64,000 bases of DNA, from assembly GCF_019968605.1 (NCBI RefSeq), contig NZ_CP082966.1:3895501-3959500 (forward strand). The letters are read 5' to 3'. Each line of letters opens with the position of its first letter. Within the stretch, counting starts at the first letter, position 1. Positions 27,201-36,694 of this stretch are shown here, piece by piece. This DNA comes from Polaribacter litorisediminis. GTDB taxonomy: Bacteria; Bacteroidota; Bacteroidia; Flavobacteriales; Flavobacteriaceae. The translations under genes and the position numbers were made by a program. The notes beneath the pieces were generated by a model. It was given only the letters and a program-made list of their open reading frames with translations, searched no databases and had not been told where the DNA came from.

Positions 27201-27883
27201 TCTAGCGTAAGTCCGTAATCTTTTAAAAACTCCGTTTTATGATTTTCTAAATAATTGGGATTAAAAAAATCTTCATTAAAATTTTCTTTTATTATTTCTA
27301 AACTGGCTAAAATATGATGGCAATACCCTTTCTTAGTAGGTTTACAAGAACACTTTACATTTAATATTTTTTTATCCGGATTATATGTAATTTCTTGTTG
27401 GGTAAAGGGCCAATCTCTATGAAGTGTTTTTACTTTATTTTCACTTACCTCTTCAATAACAGATAGATAACTACTAATATGCCTACTTATAGATTTCGCT
27501 AAATTTTCAATTAATTGATTAGTGATGCGATGGTTTTCGAGATATATTTCTGATGGATTTTGTTTTCTTGAAATTTGATTACCAAATAAATCTTTTTGAA
27601 TTACAATAGTTTTTTTTTCTTCAATTATATAATTTAATGCCGCTACTTCATGCTTGCAAAGATTTCCATAATCATAAGGACAAGAGCAACTTGTAACAAT
27701 TTTATCACCAATAGAAACATCTATATTATAAGGTTTCATTTCAGATCCCCAGTAGGAAAATAAGAATGTATTTCCGTCTTCAATTTCTAAATTTACAAAT
27801 ACAGAATTTGCTCGCTTTTGTATGTTAAAAGTTGAGTATTCGTTAATGTATTTTTTTAGTTGATCAATAATTTGTTCTATCAT
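24203..27883 (-). CDS. SNF2-family helicase with SWIM zinc finger
   Basis: This is a 1226-aa protein from the ATG at 27883. Residues about 60-85 hold a SWIM-type zinc site ([13 protein letters not shown]), and a second CxC...CHH cluster follows near residue 175 ([13 protein letters not shown]). The C-terminal half is a complete SNF2 ATPase: [13 protein letters not shown] (motif I), DESQAIKN (motif II), LTGTPIENN (motif III) and [25 protein letters not shown] (motifs V/VI region). It should remodel protein-DNA complexes. An upstream in-frame ATG at 27952 would overlap metG by 20 bp; I prefer the later start because the extension is lysine-rich and runs across an 11-A tract. Confidence 0.9.
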   Translation of the reverse strand: [1226 protein letters not shown]

Positions 27884-27932
27884 AGAGAACCCTTTTTTTT
27901 TTTTGATTTTTGCAATTGATATTAGTTCAAAA

Positions 27933-30002
27933 TTAACTAATCTCCTGCCCATTTTTAATCGCTTTTTCTGGTGCTACAAATGCCAATTTTCCATCAGGAG
28001 TATCTGTCATTAAAATCATTCCATTGCTTTCTACACCACGTATTTTTCTTGGAGCTAAATTCACCAAAACAGAAACTTGCTGCCCAATAATTTCTTCGGG
28101 AGAAAAACTTTCTGCAATGCCCGATACAATGGTTCTAACATCCATACCAACATCAACTTTAAGTTTTAAAAGCTTCTTTGTTTTCGCTACTTTTTCTGCC
28201 TCTAAAATAGTACCAATTCGGATATCCAATTTTGTGAAATCTTCAAAATCGATGGTTTCTTTTTGTGGTGAAACTACTTTATTTTCTTGCTCATTGGCAA
28301 TTTTAGTAGCTTGTAATTTTTCAATTTGAGCTTCTATGGTTTTGTCTTCAATTTTAGAAAACAATAATGCTGCTTTGTTTATTTGATGACCGGGTTGTAG
28401 CAATGTTTCTTTTGTAGAGACATCATCCCAGTGTAAACACTTTTCTTTTTTACAGAAAAGGATATTGATGTTATTTTTTAATTTTTGAGAAGTAAAAGGT
28501 AAAAAAGGTTCTGAAACTACTGCTAAAGCTGCAGAAATTTGCAAAGCAACAAACATAATTGTTTTTACACGTTCTTCATCAACCTTAATCACTTTCCAAG
28601 GTTCTTCATCGGCTAAATACTTGTTACCAAGTCTAGCTAAATTCATCAATTCCTGACTCGCTTCTCTAAAACGATATCTTTCAATTGATTTTCCAATAAT
28701 TGCCGGAAAATCGTTCATTGCCGCCAGCACATCTTCATCTGTTTCTGTAAAGTCATTTGGCGTTGGCACGATTCCTGAATAATATTTATTGGTTAATACC
28801 AAAACACGATTTATAAAATTACCGAAAATAGCCACCAATTCGTTGTTGTTTTTGGCTTGGAAATCTTTCCACGTAAAGTCGTTGTCTTTACTTTCTGGCG
28901 CATTTGCCGTTAAGGTATACCGCAGCACATCTTGCTGATTTGGAAATTCTTCTAAATATTCATGCAACCAAACCGCCCAATTTTTAGAAGTCGATAACTT
29001 ATTCCCTTCTAAATTCAAGAATTCATTAGCAGGTACATTCTCTGGTAAAATATAATCGCCGTGTGCTTTTAGCATACTCGGAAAAATAATACAATGGAAA
29101 ACAATATTATCTTTCCCAATAAAATGCACCAATTTCGTGTCCTCTTTTTTCCAATAATCTTCCCAGTTTTTTCCTGTTTTTGCTGCCCATTCTTTCGTTG
29201 ATGAAATATAGCCAATTGGTGCATCAAACCAAACATACAACACTTTTCCTTCGGCATCTTTTAGCGGAACAGGAATGCCCCAGTCTAAATCTCTGGTTAC
29301 AGCTCTCGGTCGCAAACCATCATCAATCCAACTTTTTACTTGTCCGTATACATTGGGTTTCCAATCTTTTTTATGCCCTTCTAAAATCCATTCACGTAAA
29401 AAATCTTCGTGTTTGTCTAAAGGTAAAAACCAGTGTTTTGTTTCTTTAACAGTGGGTACATTGCCCGTAATTGCAGATTTTGGGTTGATTAAATCTGTGG
29501 CATTATGAGAAGTTCCACAATTTTCACATTGATCTCCATAGCTTTCTTCGAAGCCACATTTCGGACAAGTTCCTACAACAAAGCGGTCTGCCAAAAATTG
29601 ATTTGCTTCGGCGTCATACAATTGTGCGGATACTTCTTCTATAAAATCTCCATTTTCATATAATTTTGTAAAAAAATCAGAGGCAGTTTGATGGTGAATT
29701 TCGGCTGAAGTTCTTGAATAATTATCAAAAGAAATTCCGAAATCTTCAAAAGATTTTTTGATAATTCCGTGGTACTTATCAATAATAGCTTGCGGAGAAA
29801 CCCCTTCTTTTTTAGCTCTCATGGGTATGGCAACACCGTGCTCATCAGAACCAGAAATGTAGGCAACATCTTTACCTTTTAAACGTAAATAACGTGCGTA
29901 AATATCTGCAGGTACATAAACACCTGCTAAATGACCAATATGAATAGGGCCGTTTGTATAGGGTAAAGCTGCTGTAATTGTATATCTTTTTGGAGTATTC
30001 AT
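27933..30002 (-). CDS. metG: Methionyl-tRNA synthetase
   Basis: The 689-aa enzyme charges tRNA-Met. It shows the HIGH motif (PIHIGHLAG), the KMSKS-equivalent NKLSTSKN, and a zinc knuckle [17 protein letters not shown]. It also has a C-terminal EMAP/Trbp111-like tRNA-binding domain ([17 protein letters not shown]) that gives the dimeric form. The ATG at 30002 begins [19 protein letters not shown], the conserved start of the family; an upstream extension is not conserved. A perfect -7 box lies 40 bp ahead. Confidence 0.97.
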   Translation of the reverse strand: MNTPKRYTITAALPYTNGPIHIGHLAGVYVPADIYARYLRLKGKDVAYISGSDEHGVAIPMRAKKEGVSPQAIIDKYHGIIKKSFEDFGISFDNYSRTSAEIHHQTASDFFTKLYENGDFIEEVSAQLYDAEANQFLADRFVVGTCPKCGFEESYGDQCENCGTSHNATDLINPKSAITGNVPTVKETKHWFLPLDKHEDFLREWILEGHKKDWKPNVYGQVKSWIDDGLRPRAVTRDLDWGIPVPLKDAEGKVLYVWFDAPIGYISSTKEWAAKTGKNWEDYWKKEDTKLVHFIGKDNIVFHCIIFPSMLKAHGDYILPENVPANEFLNLEGNKLSTSKNWAVWLHEYLEEFPNQQDVLRYTLTANAPESKDNDFTWKDFQAKNNNELVAIFGNFINRVLVLTNKYYSGIVPTPNDFTETDEDVLAAMNDFPAIIGKSIERYRFREASQELMNLARLGNKYLADEEPWKVIKVDEERVKTIMFVALQISAALAVVSEPFLPFTSQKLKNNINILFCKKEKCLHWDDVSTKETLLQPGHQINKAALLFSKIEDKTIEAQIEKLQATKIANEQENKVVSPQKETIDFEDFTKLDIRIGTILEAEKVAKTKKLLKLKVDVGMDVRTIVSGIAESFSPEEIIGQQVSVLVNLAPRKIRGVESNGMILMTDTPDGKLAFVAPEKAIKNGQEIS

Positions 30003-30042
30003 TGAATTTTCCTTGATTTTATGTTTGATTGATTTAAAAGTG

Positions 30043-30050
30043 CAAAAGTA
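30043..30050 (-). promoter_or_regulatory. -7 promoter box of metG
   Basis: On the minus strand TACTTTTG fits TAnnTTTG and gives a leader of about 35 nt before the metG ATG at 30002. No convincing -33 TTG at the usual distance was found. Confidence 0.45.
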
Positions 30051-30127
30051 CAAAAAATCAATTTTGTTTAGTTATTCAAGATACGCACATTTCATAAAAA
30101 AGATTGCTTAAAAATACGTTACTTTTT

Positions 30128-30402
30128 ATGCTTTTTTTGATGCTATGCTTATCAATCATTGGGCAAGAAAAATAAGGTTCTATTCATAAAAAAGCCAACT
30201 CTATTTTTTTTGCAGATTTAGGTTTAAAAGATAAGAACAAAGATTTAGAATTTTATATGGGTTAATTCCTGTTGGGAAACCAACAAGTTTTGGACGATTT
30301 AAAGGTTTTAAATTATACGCAAATATTGCAAGAAGAACCTATGTTGGTATTGGTTTAACTTTTGGTTTAGGTTGGTATAAAGTATATGAAGGTAAAAAAT
30401 AA
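30128..30402 (+). pseudogene. Remnant of a small secreted/outer-membrane protein
   Basis: The first frame begins MLFLMLCLSIIGQEK, a signal-peptide-like start, then hits a TAA and continues SIHKKANSIFFADLGLKDKNKDLEFYMG. After a frame change it reads LIPVGKPTSFGRFKGFKLYANIARRTYVGIGLTFGLGWYKVYEGKK before a stop. The alternating hydrophobic pattern looks like beta strands. The family is not recognised. One stop plus one frameshift make it unlikely to be expressed. Confidence 0.45.
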
Positions 30403-30409
30403 GTTTTAG

Positions 30410-31009
30410 CTACTCTTCAAAAATTTCGCCAACTAAAAAACTTAATTCAGGAAAAATATAACTTGTTGCAGTTTCTTCTGCAATCAATGGCTTTAGGCCT
30501 ATATAGATATCGTCTTTTAAAACATAACGATGTATGGTTTTGTAAACATAGTCTACAATCCAATATTCTTTTACACCATTTTCTTCATATAATTCGTATT
30601 TATTTTTCATTTCTCTGTTAGAATTACTGGGAGATAAAATTTCAATAATTAAATCTGGTGCACCAATACAGCCTAGTTTATCTAATTTATTTTTATCACA
30701 AATTACACATAAATCAGGTTGAAAAACGGTAATGATGTCTTCGTCTTTTGTAGAGTTTTTCTTTTTATCAACCAAACGAACATCAAAAGGAGCAATATAG
30801 ACTTCACATGTTGTTTTATGAAAAAAATTAACAAATATTCTTCCTAATTCTCTTGAGGTAAATTGATGGTTTCTTGCAGGAGCAGGAGACATTTTAAAAA
30901 CTTTACCTTTTATAATTTCAACACGTTCTTTAAAACGCCATTTTAAATAATCTGCGTAGGTATATACTTTTCCGTAATCTAAAATTGGTTCTTCAACAGA
31001 ATTTTTCAT
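30410..31009 (-). CDS. Uma2-family putative nuclease, copy 1
   Basis: This 199-aa protein of the Uma2 (DUF820) family has a PD-(D/E)XK-like core. Likely catalytic residues lie in PDLIIEILSPSN and in the EYWIVD strand. The ATG at 31009 begins MKNSVEEPILDYGKVYTYAD, identical to the start of the neighbouring copy. It is very similar to the gene at 31029-31628, differing mainly in the middle (NHQFTSRELGRIFVNFFHKTTCEVY). The Uma2 family is widespread and its role is uncertain. Confidence 0.82.
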   Translation of the reverse strand: MKNSVEEPILDYGKVYTYADYLKWRFKERVEIIKGKVFKMSPAPARNHQFTSRELGRIFVNFFHKTTCEVYIAPFDVRLVDKKKNSTKDEDIITVFQPDLCVICDKNKLDKLGCIGAPDLIIEILSPSNSNREMKNKYELYEENGVKEYWIVDYVYKTIHRYVLKDDIYIGLKPLIAEETATSYIFPELSFLVGEIFEE

Positions 31010-31028
31010 AGCTTTTGTTTTTATAAAA

Positions 31029-31628
31029 TTACTCTTCAAAAATTTCACCAACCAAAAAACTTAATTCAGGAAAAATATAACTTGTTGCAGTTTCTTCTGC
31101 AATCAATGGCTTTAAACCTATATAAATATCGTCTTTTAAAACATAACGATGTATGGTTTTGTAAACATAGTCTACAATCCAATATTCTTGTACACCATTT
31201 TCTTCATATAATTCGTATTTGTTTTTCATTTCTCTGTTAGAATTACTGGGAGATAAAATTTCAATAATTAAATCGGGTGCACCAATACAGCCTCGTTTAT
31301 CTAACTTATTTTTATCACAAATTACAGATAAATCAGGTTGAAAAACGGTAATGATGTCTTCGTCTTTAATTGAGTTTTTCTTTTTATCAACCAAACGAAC
31401 ATCAAAAGGAGCGATATAAACTTTGCATTCAGATTTATAGAAAAAATTCAGAAAAATTCTACTTAATTCACTCGAAGTGCGTTGATGAATTCTTGCAGGA
31501 GCAGGAGACATTTTAAAAACTTTACCTTTTATAATTTCAACACGTTCTTTAAAACGCCATTTTAAATAATCTGCGTAGGTATATACTTTTCCGTAATCTA
31601 AAATTGGTTCTTCAACAGAATTTTTCAT
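31029..31628 (-). CDS. Uma2-family putative nuclease, copy 2
   Basis: This is the tandem paralogue of the gene 19 bp downstream, also 199 aa from the ATG at 31628. The middle segment reads RIHQRTSSELSRIFLNFFYKSECKVY, while both ends are nearly identical to copy 1, as is the 3' DNA. The PD-(D/E)XK-like core (PDLIIEILSPSN, EYWIVD) is intact. The spacing and identity point to a recent tandem duplication, with both copies open. Confidence 0.82.
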   Translation of the reverse strand: MKNSVEEPILDYGKVYTYADYLKWRFKERVEIIKGKVFKMSPAPARIHQRTSSELSRIFLNFFYKSECKVYIAPFDVRLVDKKKNSIKDEDIITVFQPDLSVICDKNKLDKRGCIGAPDLIIEILSPSNSNREMKNKYELYEENGVQEYWIVDYVYKTIHRYVLKDDIYIGLKPLIAEETATSYIFPELSFLVGEIFEE

Positions 31629-32016
31629 ATTGATTATTTTTTGATACAAAATACAATTTATTAAGATAGCCACAAAATAAAGATTAGTTTACTGCTTTTG
31701 ATTTTACAAATTGAAATGAAAAAATAATAATGTTGATAATAATTTCTATGTATCAAAATAGCTTTTCACAAATAATAAATTAGGTAGTTCTAAGTTCAAG
31801 CCATTTATCAAATTACATCGAACAGATAAACATAAAAAAGGGTTTAATAGTTTTTATTATTTCATGTAGATGCTATTTTGCCAACGCTCAATTTACAAGC
31901 GCTAAAATTCCGCACCGCTTCAAAACAGCAATTTTAACTTTCAAACGAAAGAATAAAAGAATAATAAGCTACTTTAGTACTTTAAAAAAATTGAACTAAA
32001 AAAAGAAACAAAACAA
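31629..32016. other. Intergenic region between Uma2 genes and the restriction-modification gene
   Basis: No coding sequence was recognised in these 388 bp. The part from 31870 to 31930 is richer in GC and carries GCCAACGCTC, a word that recurs in the island's noncoding stretch near 57050 and 57138. Confidence 0.5.
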
Positions 32017-34746
32017 ATGGCATTAAGCTGGAACGAAATAAAAGACCGAGCCTTAAAATTCTCAATTGAATGGGCAGAAGAATCAAAAGAACGCGCCGAA
32101 AAAGATAGTTTTTGGAATGACTTTTTTAATGTTTTCGGAATATCACGCAGGCGTGTTGCCACTTTTGAGGAACCTGTTAAAAAATTAAGCGGAAATCAAG
32201 GTTTTATTGACCTTTTTTGGAAAGGAACGCTGCTTGTTGAACATAAATCGAAAGGAAAAAGTTTAGACAAAGCTTTTGAACAAGCAACCGATTATTTTCC
32301 TGGACTTAAAGAACACGAACTGCCCAAATACATTTTAGTTTCTGATTTTGACAAAATCAAACTTTTTGACCTTGATGAAGGTACTGAACACGAATTTCTT
32401 GTTTCAGAATTGTATAATAATGTAAAACTGTTTGGCTTTATAGCAGGGTATCAAAAAAGAATCTTTCAAGAAGAAGATCCGGTAAATATAAAGGCAGCAG
32501 AATTAATGGGTAAATTGCATGATCAGCTCGAAGCGTTTGGTTATGAAGGGCATCATTTAGAAGTGTATTTAGTTCGGTTGCTTTTTATTTTGTTTGCAGA
32601 CGATACCAGTATTTTTGAGAAAGATATCTTTAAAGAATTTTTATACCAAAAAACAAATGAAGATGGCAGTGATCTGGGAGCCTTAATGGCGCAATTTTTT
32701 CAAGTTTTAAATACACCAAAAGAAAAACGATTTAAAAACCTAGACGAGCATTTAAATCAATTTCCGTATGTAAATGGTAAGTTGTTTGAAGAGACTTTAC
32801 CTATTGCCTCTTTCAATTCTAAAATGCGAGGCATTTTGTTTGAGGCTTGTGCTTTAGATTGGGGTAAAATATCGCCTGCAATTTTTGGTTCGCTTTTTCA
32901 AAGTGTTATGAACCCTGAAGAACGAAGAAATTTAGGTGCACATTATACTTCAGAAAAGAATATTTTTAAACTGATTAAACCGCTTTTTCTTGATGAGTTA
33001 AGAGCCGAATTCGAAAAAGTAAAATCAAACTCAAAGAAGCTAAAAGAATTTCATTATAAACTTTCAAAATTAAAATTTCTAGATCCGGCGTGTGGTAGTG
33101 GTAATTTTTTAATTATTACCTACAGAGAATTACGTTTGTTAGAAATTGAAGTTTTGCGAGAACTCTTTAAAAAAGGAGAACAAGTTTTAGATGTTTCCTC
33201 TATTCTTTGGTTAGATGTAGACCAATTTTACGGAATTGAGTATGACGAATTTGCAGCAAAAATAGCCGAAGTTGCTATGTGGTTGATAGACCACCAAATG
33301 AACATGCTCGTAAGTGAGGAGTTCGGACAGTATTTTGCGCGTTTACCATTAAAAAAAGCGGCTAAAATTTTGCATGCTGATGCTCTTGAAGTTGATTGGA
33401 ATGAATTAGTTCCTAAAGACCAATTATCTTATATAATTGGTAATCCACCCTTCATAGGTTCTAATATAATGAAGAAAGAACAGAGAAATCAAATAGTGAA
33501 ATTATTTGAAAATAAATCTGGTGGAGGAACTCTAGATTATGTTGTAGGATGGTACATCTTAGCTTCAAAATATATCTTAAACACAAATATTAAAGCTGCT
33601 TTTGTTTCTACTAATTCTATTGTTCAAGGAGAACAAACAAGCTTACTTTGGGGTTTACTACAAAAAAAATATGGTATTGTAATTCATTTTGCTCATAGAA
33701 CTTTTAAATGGAACAATGAAGCTAAAGGTAATGCAGCTGTTTATTGTGTAATTGTTGGATTTGCCAATTATAATACTTCTAATAAAGTAATTTTTGACTA
33801 TGAAGATATTAAAGGAGATGCTCAAATTCTTAAAGTAAAAAACATTAATGCATATTTAGTCGATTCCGAAAATATATTAATAGGAAAAAACAGGAAACCT
33901 ATATGTGATGCACCATATATAATTAAGGGTAATTATTATGCAAAAAGCAAAGGTTTGATTGTTGAAGAAAAAGACTTACCCTTTTTATTAGAGAACGAAC
34001 CAAAAGCAAAACAATGGATAAAAAAGTTGATAGGTGCAAGTGAATTTATCAATAGCAAAAAGAGATATTGCCTTTGGTTAATTGACTGTCCACCAAATGA
34101 GTTGAGAAGTATGCCATTTGTAATGGAACGTATTAACCAAGTCAGATTAGATAGATTAAAGAGTACAGATAAAGGTATGCAGCACCTTACACCAACTCAA
34201 TTTAGAGAAACAAACAATCCTGATAGGTGCCTTGTAATCCCTGTGGTTTCATCAGAAAATAGAAAATATATTCCAATGGGGTTTATTGATAAAGATACAA
34301 TTTCAACAAATAGTAATCTCATAATGCCAAATGCAGAAATGTATCATTTTGGAATGCTAATGTCTGAAATACATATGGCTTGGGTAAAATACACTTGTGG
34401 TCGTTTAAAAAGTGATTTCAGATATTCTAAAGATTTAGTGTATAATAATTACCCTTGGCCAAAAGAAATAAGTGAAAAGAACAAAAAGAAAGTTGAAGAA
34501 AAAGCGCAAAAAGTATTAGATGTACGAGCAGAATTTCCAGAAAGTAGTTTGGCAGATTTGTATCATCAATTATCAATGCCTCCAAAATTAGCGAAGGCAC
34601 ATCAAGCGTTAGACAAAGCAGTAGATTTATGTTACAGACCCCAAGCTTTTATAAATGAAAGCACACGTGTAGAGTTTTTGTTTGATTTGTACAATCAATA
34701 CACAGCGCCTTTGTTAACCGAGAAGAAAACCAAAAAAAAGAAATAG
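32017..34746 (+). CDS. MmeI-like type IIL restriction-modification enzyme
   Basis: This 909-aa single-chain enzyme closely follows the MmeI layout and length. The N-terminal region WAEESKERAEKDSFWNDFF..FGISRRR is diagnostic, and the nuclease Glu-x-Lys lies in LLVEHKSKGK near residue 73. The adenine methylase has motif I DPACGSGNFL near residue 347 and motif IV NPPFIG near residue 477. A target-recognition domain and C-terminal helical domain follow (NNYPWP, then PPKLAKAHQALDKAVDLCY). Such enzymes methylate one strand of an asymmetric site and cut about 20 bp away. No separate methylase or specificity gene is adjacent. It looks intact. Confidence 0.92.
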   Translation: MALSWNEIKDRALKFSIEWAEESKERAEKDSFWNDFFNVFGISRRRVATFEEPVKKLSGNQGFIDLFWKGTLLVEHKSKGKSLDKAFEQATDYFPGLKEHELPKYILVSDFDKIKLFDLDEGTEHEFLVSELYNNVKLFGFIAGYQKRIFQEEDPVNIKAAELMGKLHDQLEAFGYEGHHLEVYLVRLLFILFADDTSIFEKDIFKEFLYQKTNEDGSDLGALMAQFFQVLNTPKEKRFKNLDEHLNQFPYVNGKLFEETLPIASFNSKMRGILFEACALDWGKISPAIFGSLFQSVMNPEERRNLGAHYTSEKNIFKLIKPLFLDELRAEFEKVKSNSKKLKEFHYKLSKLKFLDPACGSGNFLIITYRELRLLEIEVLRELFKKGEQVLDVSSILWLDVDQFYGIEYDEFAAKIAEVAMWLIDHQMNMLVSEEFGQYFARLPLKKAAKILHADALEVDWNELVPKDQLSYIIGNPPFIGSNIMKKEQRNQIVKLFENKSGGGTLDYVVGWYILASKYILNTNIKAAFVSTNSIVQGEQTSLLWGLLQKKYGIVIHFAHRTFKWNNEAKGNAAVYCVIVGFANYNTSNKVIFDYEDIKGDAQILKVKNINAYLVDSENILIGKNRKPICDAPYIIKGNYYAKSKGLIVEEKDLPFLLENEPKAKQWIKKLIGASEFINSKKRYCLWLIDCPPNELRSMPFVMERINQVRLDRLKSTDKGMQHLTPTQFRETNNPDRCLVIPVVSSENRKYIPMGFIDKDTISTNSNLIMPNAEMYHFGMLMSEIHMAWVKYTCGRLKSDFRYSKDLVYNNYPWPKEISEKNKKKVEEKAQKVLDVRAEFPESSLADLYHQLSMPPKLAKAHQALDKAVDLCYRPQAFINESTRVEFLFDLYNQYTAPLLTEKKTKKKK

Positions 34747-34867
34747 AAAAAAAGGATTCTTATTTGTAAAGGAACATGGTAAGTACAACCAGAAAACCTT
34801 TAAAACTCGTTTGAAATTTATACATTTACAATTATTAGATTCTTGTAATTACTTCAAAAAAATAGTT

Positions 34868-35869
34868 ATGCATAGATTGTCCGTTTTATTTTTATTTCTG
34901 ATGAGTTTTACGTTATCATCTGCTCAATTAAAACAGGTTAAATTAATACAGCCTACTTATTTAAAAGCTGGCGATACGATTGCCATTGTGGCTCCTGCCG
35001 GAATTTTAAAAGGCAGACAAGCAACCATTCAAAGAGCGCAAAAATTGGCAGAAAGTTGGGGTTTAAAAGTAGTTTTAGGAAAGAATTTGTACAATCAAAA
35101 TAATCATTTTTCTGGAACCGATCAGGAACGTTGTCAAGATTTTCAAGAGGCTTTAGACAATCCAAATATCAAAGCAATTTGGTCGGCAAGAGGAGGTTAC
35201 GGTTCTGTTAGAATTTTAGATTTGTTAGATTTTACAACGTTTAAACAAAACCCGAAATGGGTTATCGGGTATTCTGATATTACAGCGTTTCACAACCATA
35301 TTCACAATTTAGGTTTCGAAACTTTGCATGCAATGATGCCAACAAGTTTAGAAGAAGAACCAGAGACGATTGTAGAAACAATTGCCAGTTTTAAAAAAGT
35401 GCTTTTTGGCGAAGAAATTTCATATACAATTCCGTCATCAACAGACAATAGAACTTTAGCATCCAAAGAAATACATGGACAAATTATTGGTGGAAACTTA
35501 GCAATTTTAGCATCGATGTTAGGTTCAGAAAGTCAACTAAATACTAAAAATAAGATTCTATTTATTGAAGAAATTGGCGAGTACAAATATTCGATTGATA
35601 GAATGCTACAGAGTTTAAAACGCGCAGGATATTTCACAAAAGTAAATGCTGTACTTATAGGAAATATGTCTTTAATCAAAAAGAATTCTACAGCATGGGG
35701 AAGTTCTATTGAGCAGTTAATTTTAGAAGCTATTCCAGAAAACATTCCTGTTTTATTCCATTTTCCTGCAGGTCATGAAGCAGATAATCGAGCTTTGATT
35801 TTTGGAAAAAATATACGTATCGAAATCAATAATAAACAATATTCAGTTCATTTTAAAGAAATGTATTAA
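34868..35869 (+). CDS. Secreted LD-carboxypeptidase (S66 family)
   Basis: The 333-aa protein has a signal peptide (MHRLSVLFLFLMSFTLSSAQ) that selects the ATG at 34868 over an upstream TTG. S66 landmarks are present: IVAPAG, ARGGYGSVRILDLLDF, the nucleophile Ser in VIGYSDITAFH, the Glu in FIEEIGE and the His in FPAGHEADN. The family cuts the terminal D-Ala from murein tetrapeptides during peptidoglycan recycling. The gene overlaps the convergent neighbour by 17 bp. Confidence 0.9.
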   Translation: MHRLSVLFLFLMSFTLSSAQLKQVKLIQPTYLKAGDTIAIVAPAGILKGRQATIQRAQKLAESWGLKVVLGKNLYNQNNHFSGTDQERCQDFQEALDNPNIKAIWSARGGYGSVRILDLLDFTTFKQNPKWVIGYSDITAFHNHIHNLGFETLHAMMPTSLEEEPETIVETIASFKKVLFGEEISYTIPSSTDNRTLASKEIHGQIIGGNLAILASMLGSESQLNTKNKILFIEEIGEYKYSIDRMLQSLKRAGYFTKVNAVLIGNMSLIKKNSTAWGSSIEQLILEAIPENIPVLFHFPAGHEADNRALIFGKNIRIEINNKQYSVHFKEMY

Positions 35870-36539
35870 TCAAATTTCCTTCGGTATAATAAGGTTCAAA
35901 ACGCGCAAATAATTCTTCAGAATACCAATTGAGTTCCCTAGTTTTTTTAACCATTTCTGCATGTTTTGGATTGCTATAGGCATAATTAAACATTGCATCA
36001 GCGGAAGACCAAATTGAAAAAGTAGCTTGCATTAATAACGGAAACTCTCCAATACCTTTAGAATATACTAATTCTTTATAACCATCCATAGATTTGGAAA
36101 CAGCGGGCACGTTTTTCCAAAATTGATAAGCTAATTTAGGTTTGATAGTGGCCCTTGTAATGACGGCTAAAGGTTTGCTTTTATCAAGTGAGATACTGCT
36201 TTTAAACGGATTTTGTTGACTCCATTCCCCATGACTTTTAATGGTTTTCATAAACACAATACTAAAGTTAGTTGATGTTTTTTTGTATTGCGCTAAAGTA
36301 TCGGAAACGGTGAACTCTTTAGCGTGCTCTTCTGTTTCAAAAACAGCAACAAAACCAAAAGTAGAAAAATCGGGTTTTATAGAAAATCCGTTACCGCTGC
36401 CGGTGCCTAGTGGCTTAAAAAACGTTAATCCGTTTGTTTTCTTCAAAGAAATTGGAGGTCTACCCATTCTGGCAAAAGCATGCCATTTATTTTTAAAACC
36501 TTTGTATTTAAATAAACAAATTAAGGTGGTTTGCGTCAT
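35853..36539 (-). CDS. Spheroidene monooxygenase (CrtA)-like protein
   Basis: The 228-aa protein contains the CrtA-family pattern GRPPISLKKTNGLTFFKPLGTGSG with GFSIKPDFSTFGF. CrtA is a heme-containing oxygenase acting on carotenoids in phototrophs; non-phototrophic relatives such as this have no known substrate. The His residues near the N-terminus (KWHAF) and C-terminus (NPKHAEM) may be heme contacts (inference). A -7 box ends 4 nt before the start codon, suggesting a leaderless message. It is convergent and overlapping with the LD-carboxypeptidase. Confidence 0.72.
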   Translation of the reverse strand: MTQTTLICLFKYKGFKNKWHAFARMGRPPISLKKTNGLTFFKPLGTGSGNGFSIKPDFSTFGFVAVFETEEHAKEFTVSDTLAQYKKTSTNFSIVFMKTIKSHGEWSQQNPFKSSISLDKSKPLAVITRATIKPKLAYQFWKNVPAVSKSMDGYKELVYSKGIGEFPLLMQATFSIWSSADAMFNYAYSNPKHAEMVKKTRELNWYSEELFARFEPYYTEGNLINTFL

Positions 36540-36543
36540 GTAA

Positions 36544-36551
36544 CAAATATA
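36544..36551 (-). promoter_or_regulatory. -7 promoter box immediately before the CrtA-like gene
   Basis: On the minus strand TATATTTG fits TAnnTTTG exactly and is followed by only 4 nt and then the ATG at 36539. If used, transcription would start at or next to the start codon. Confidence 0.5.
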
Positions 36552-36694
36552 AAGATTCCGCTTTTAAGAGTTCAAAAAAATATGTTATAGTTATCTTCTG
36601 TTCAATTAATGGTTTATTTGTACATTACTACTTTATAATGACAGTAATTTCAAGTAATCAAAGATATTCCTTATCAACAATGGACAACTAATTT

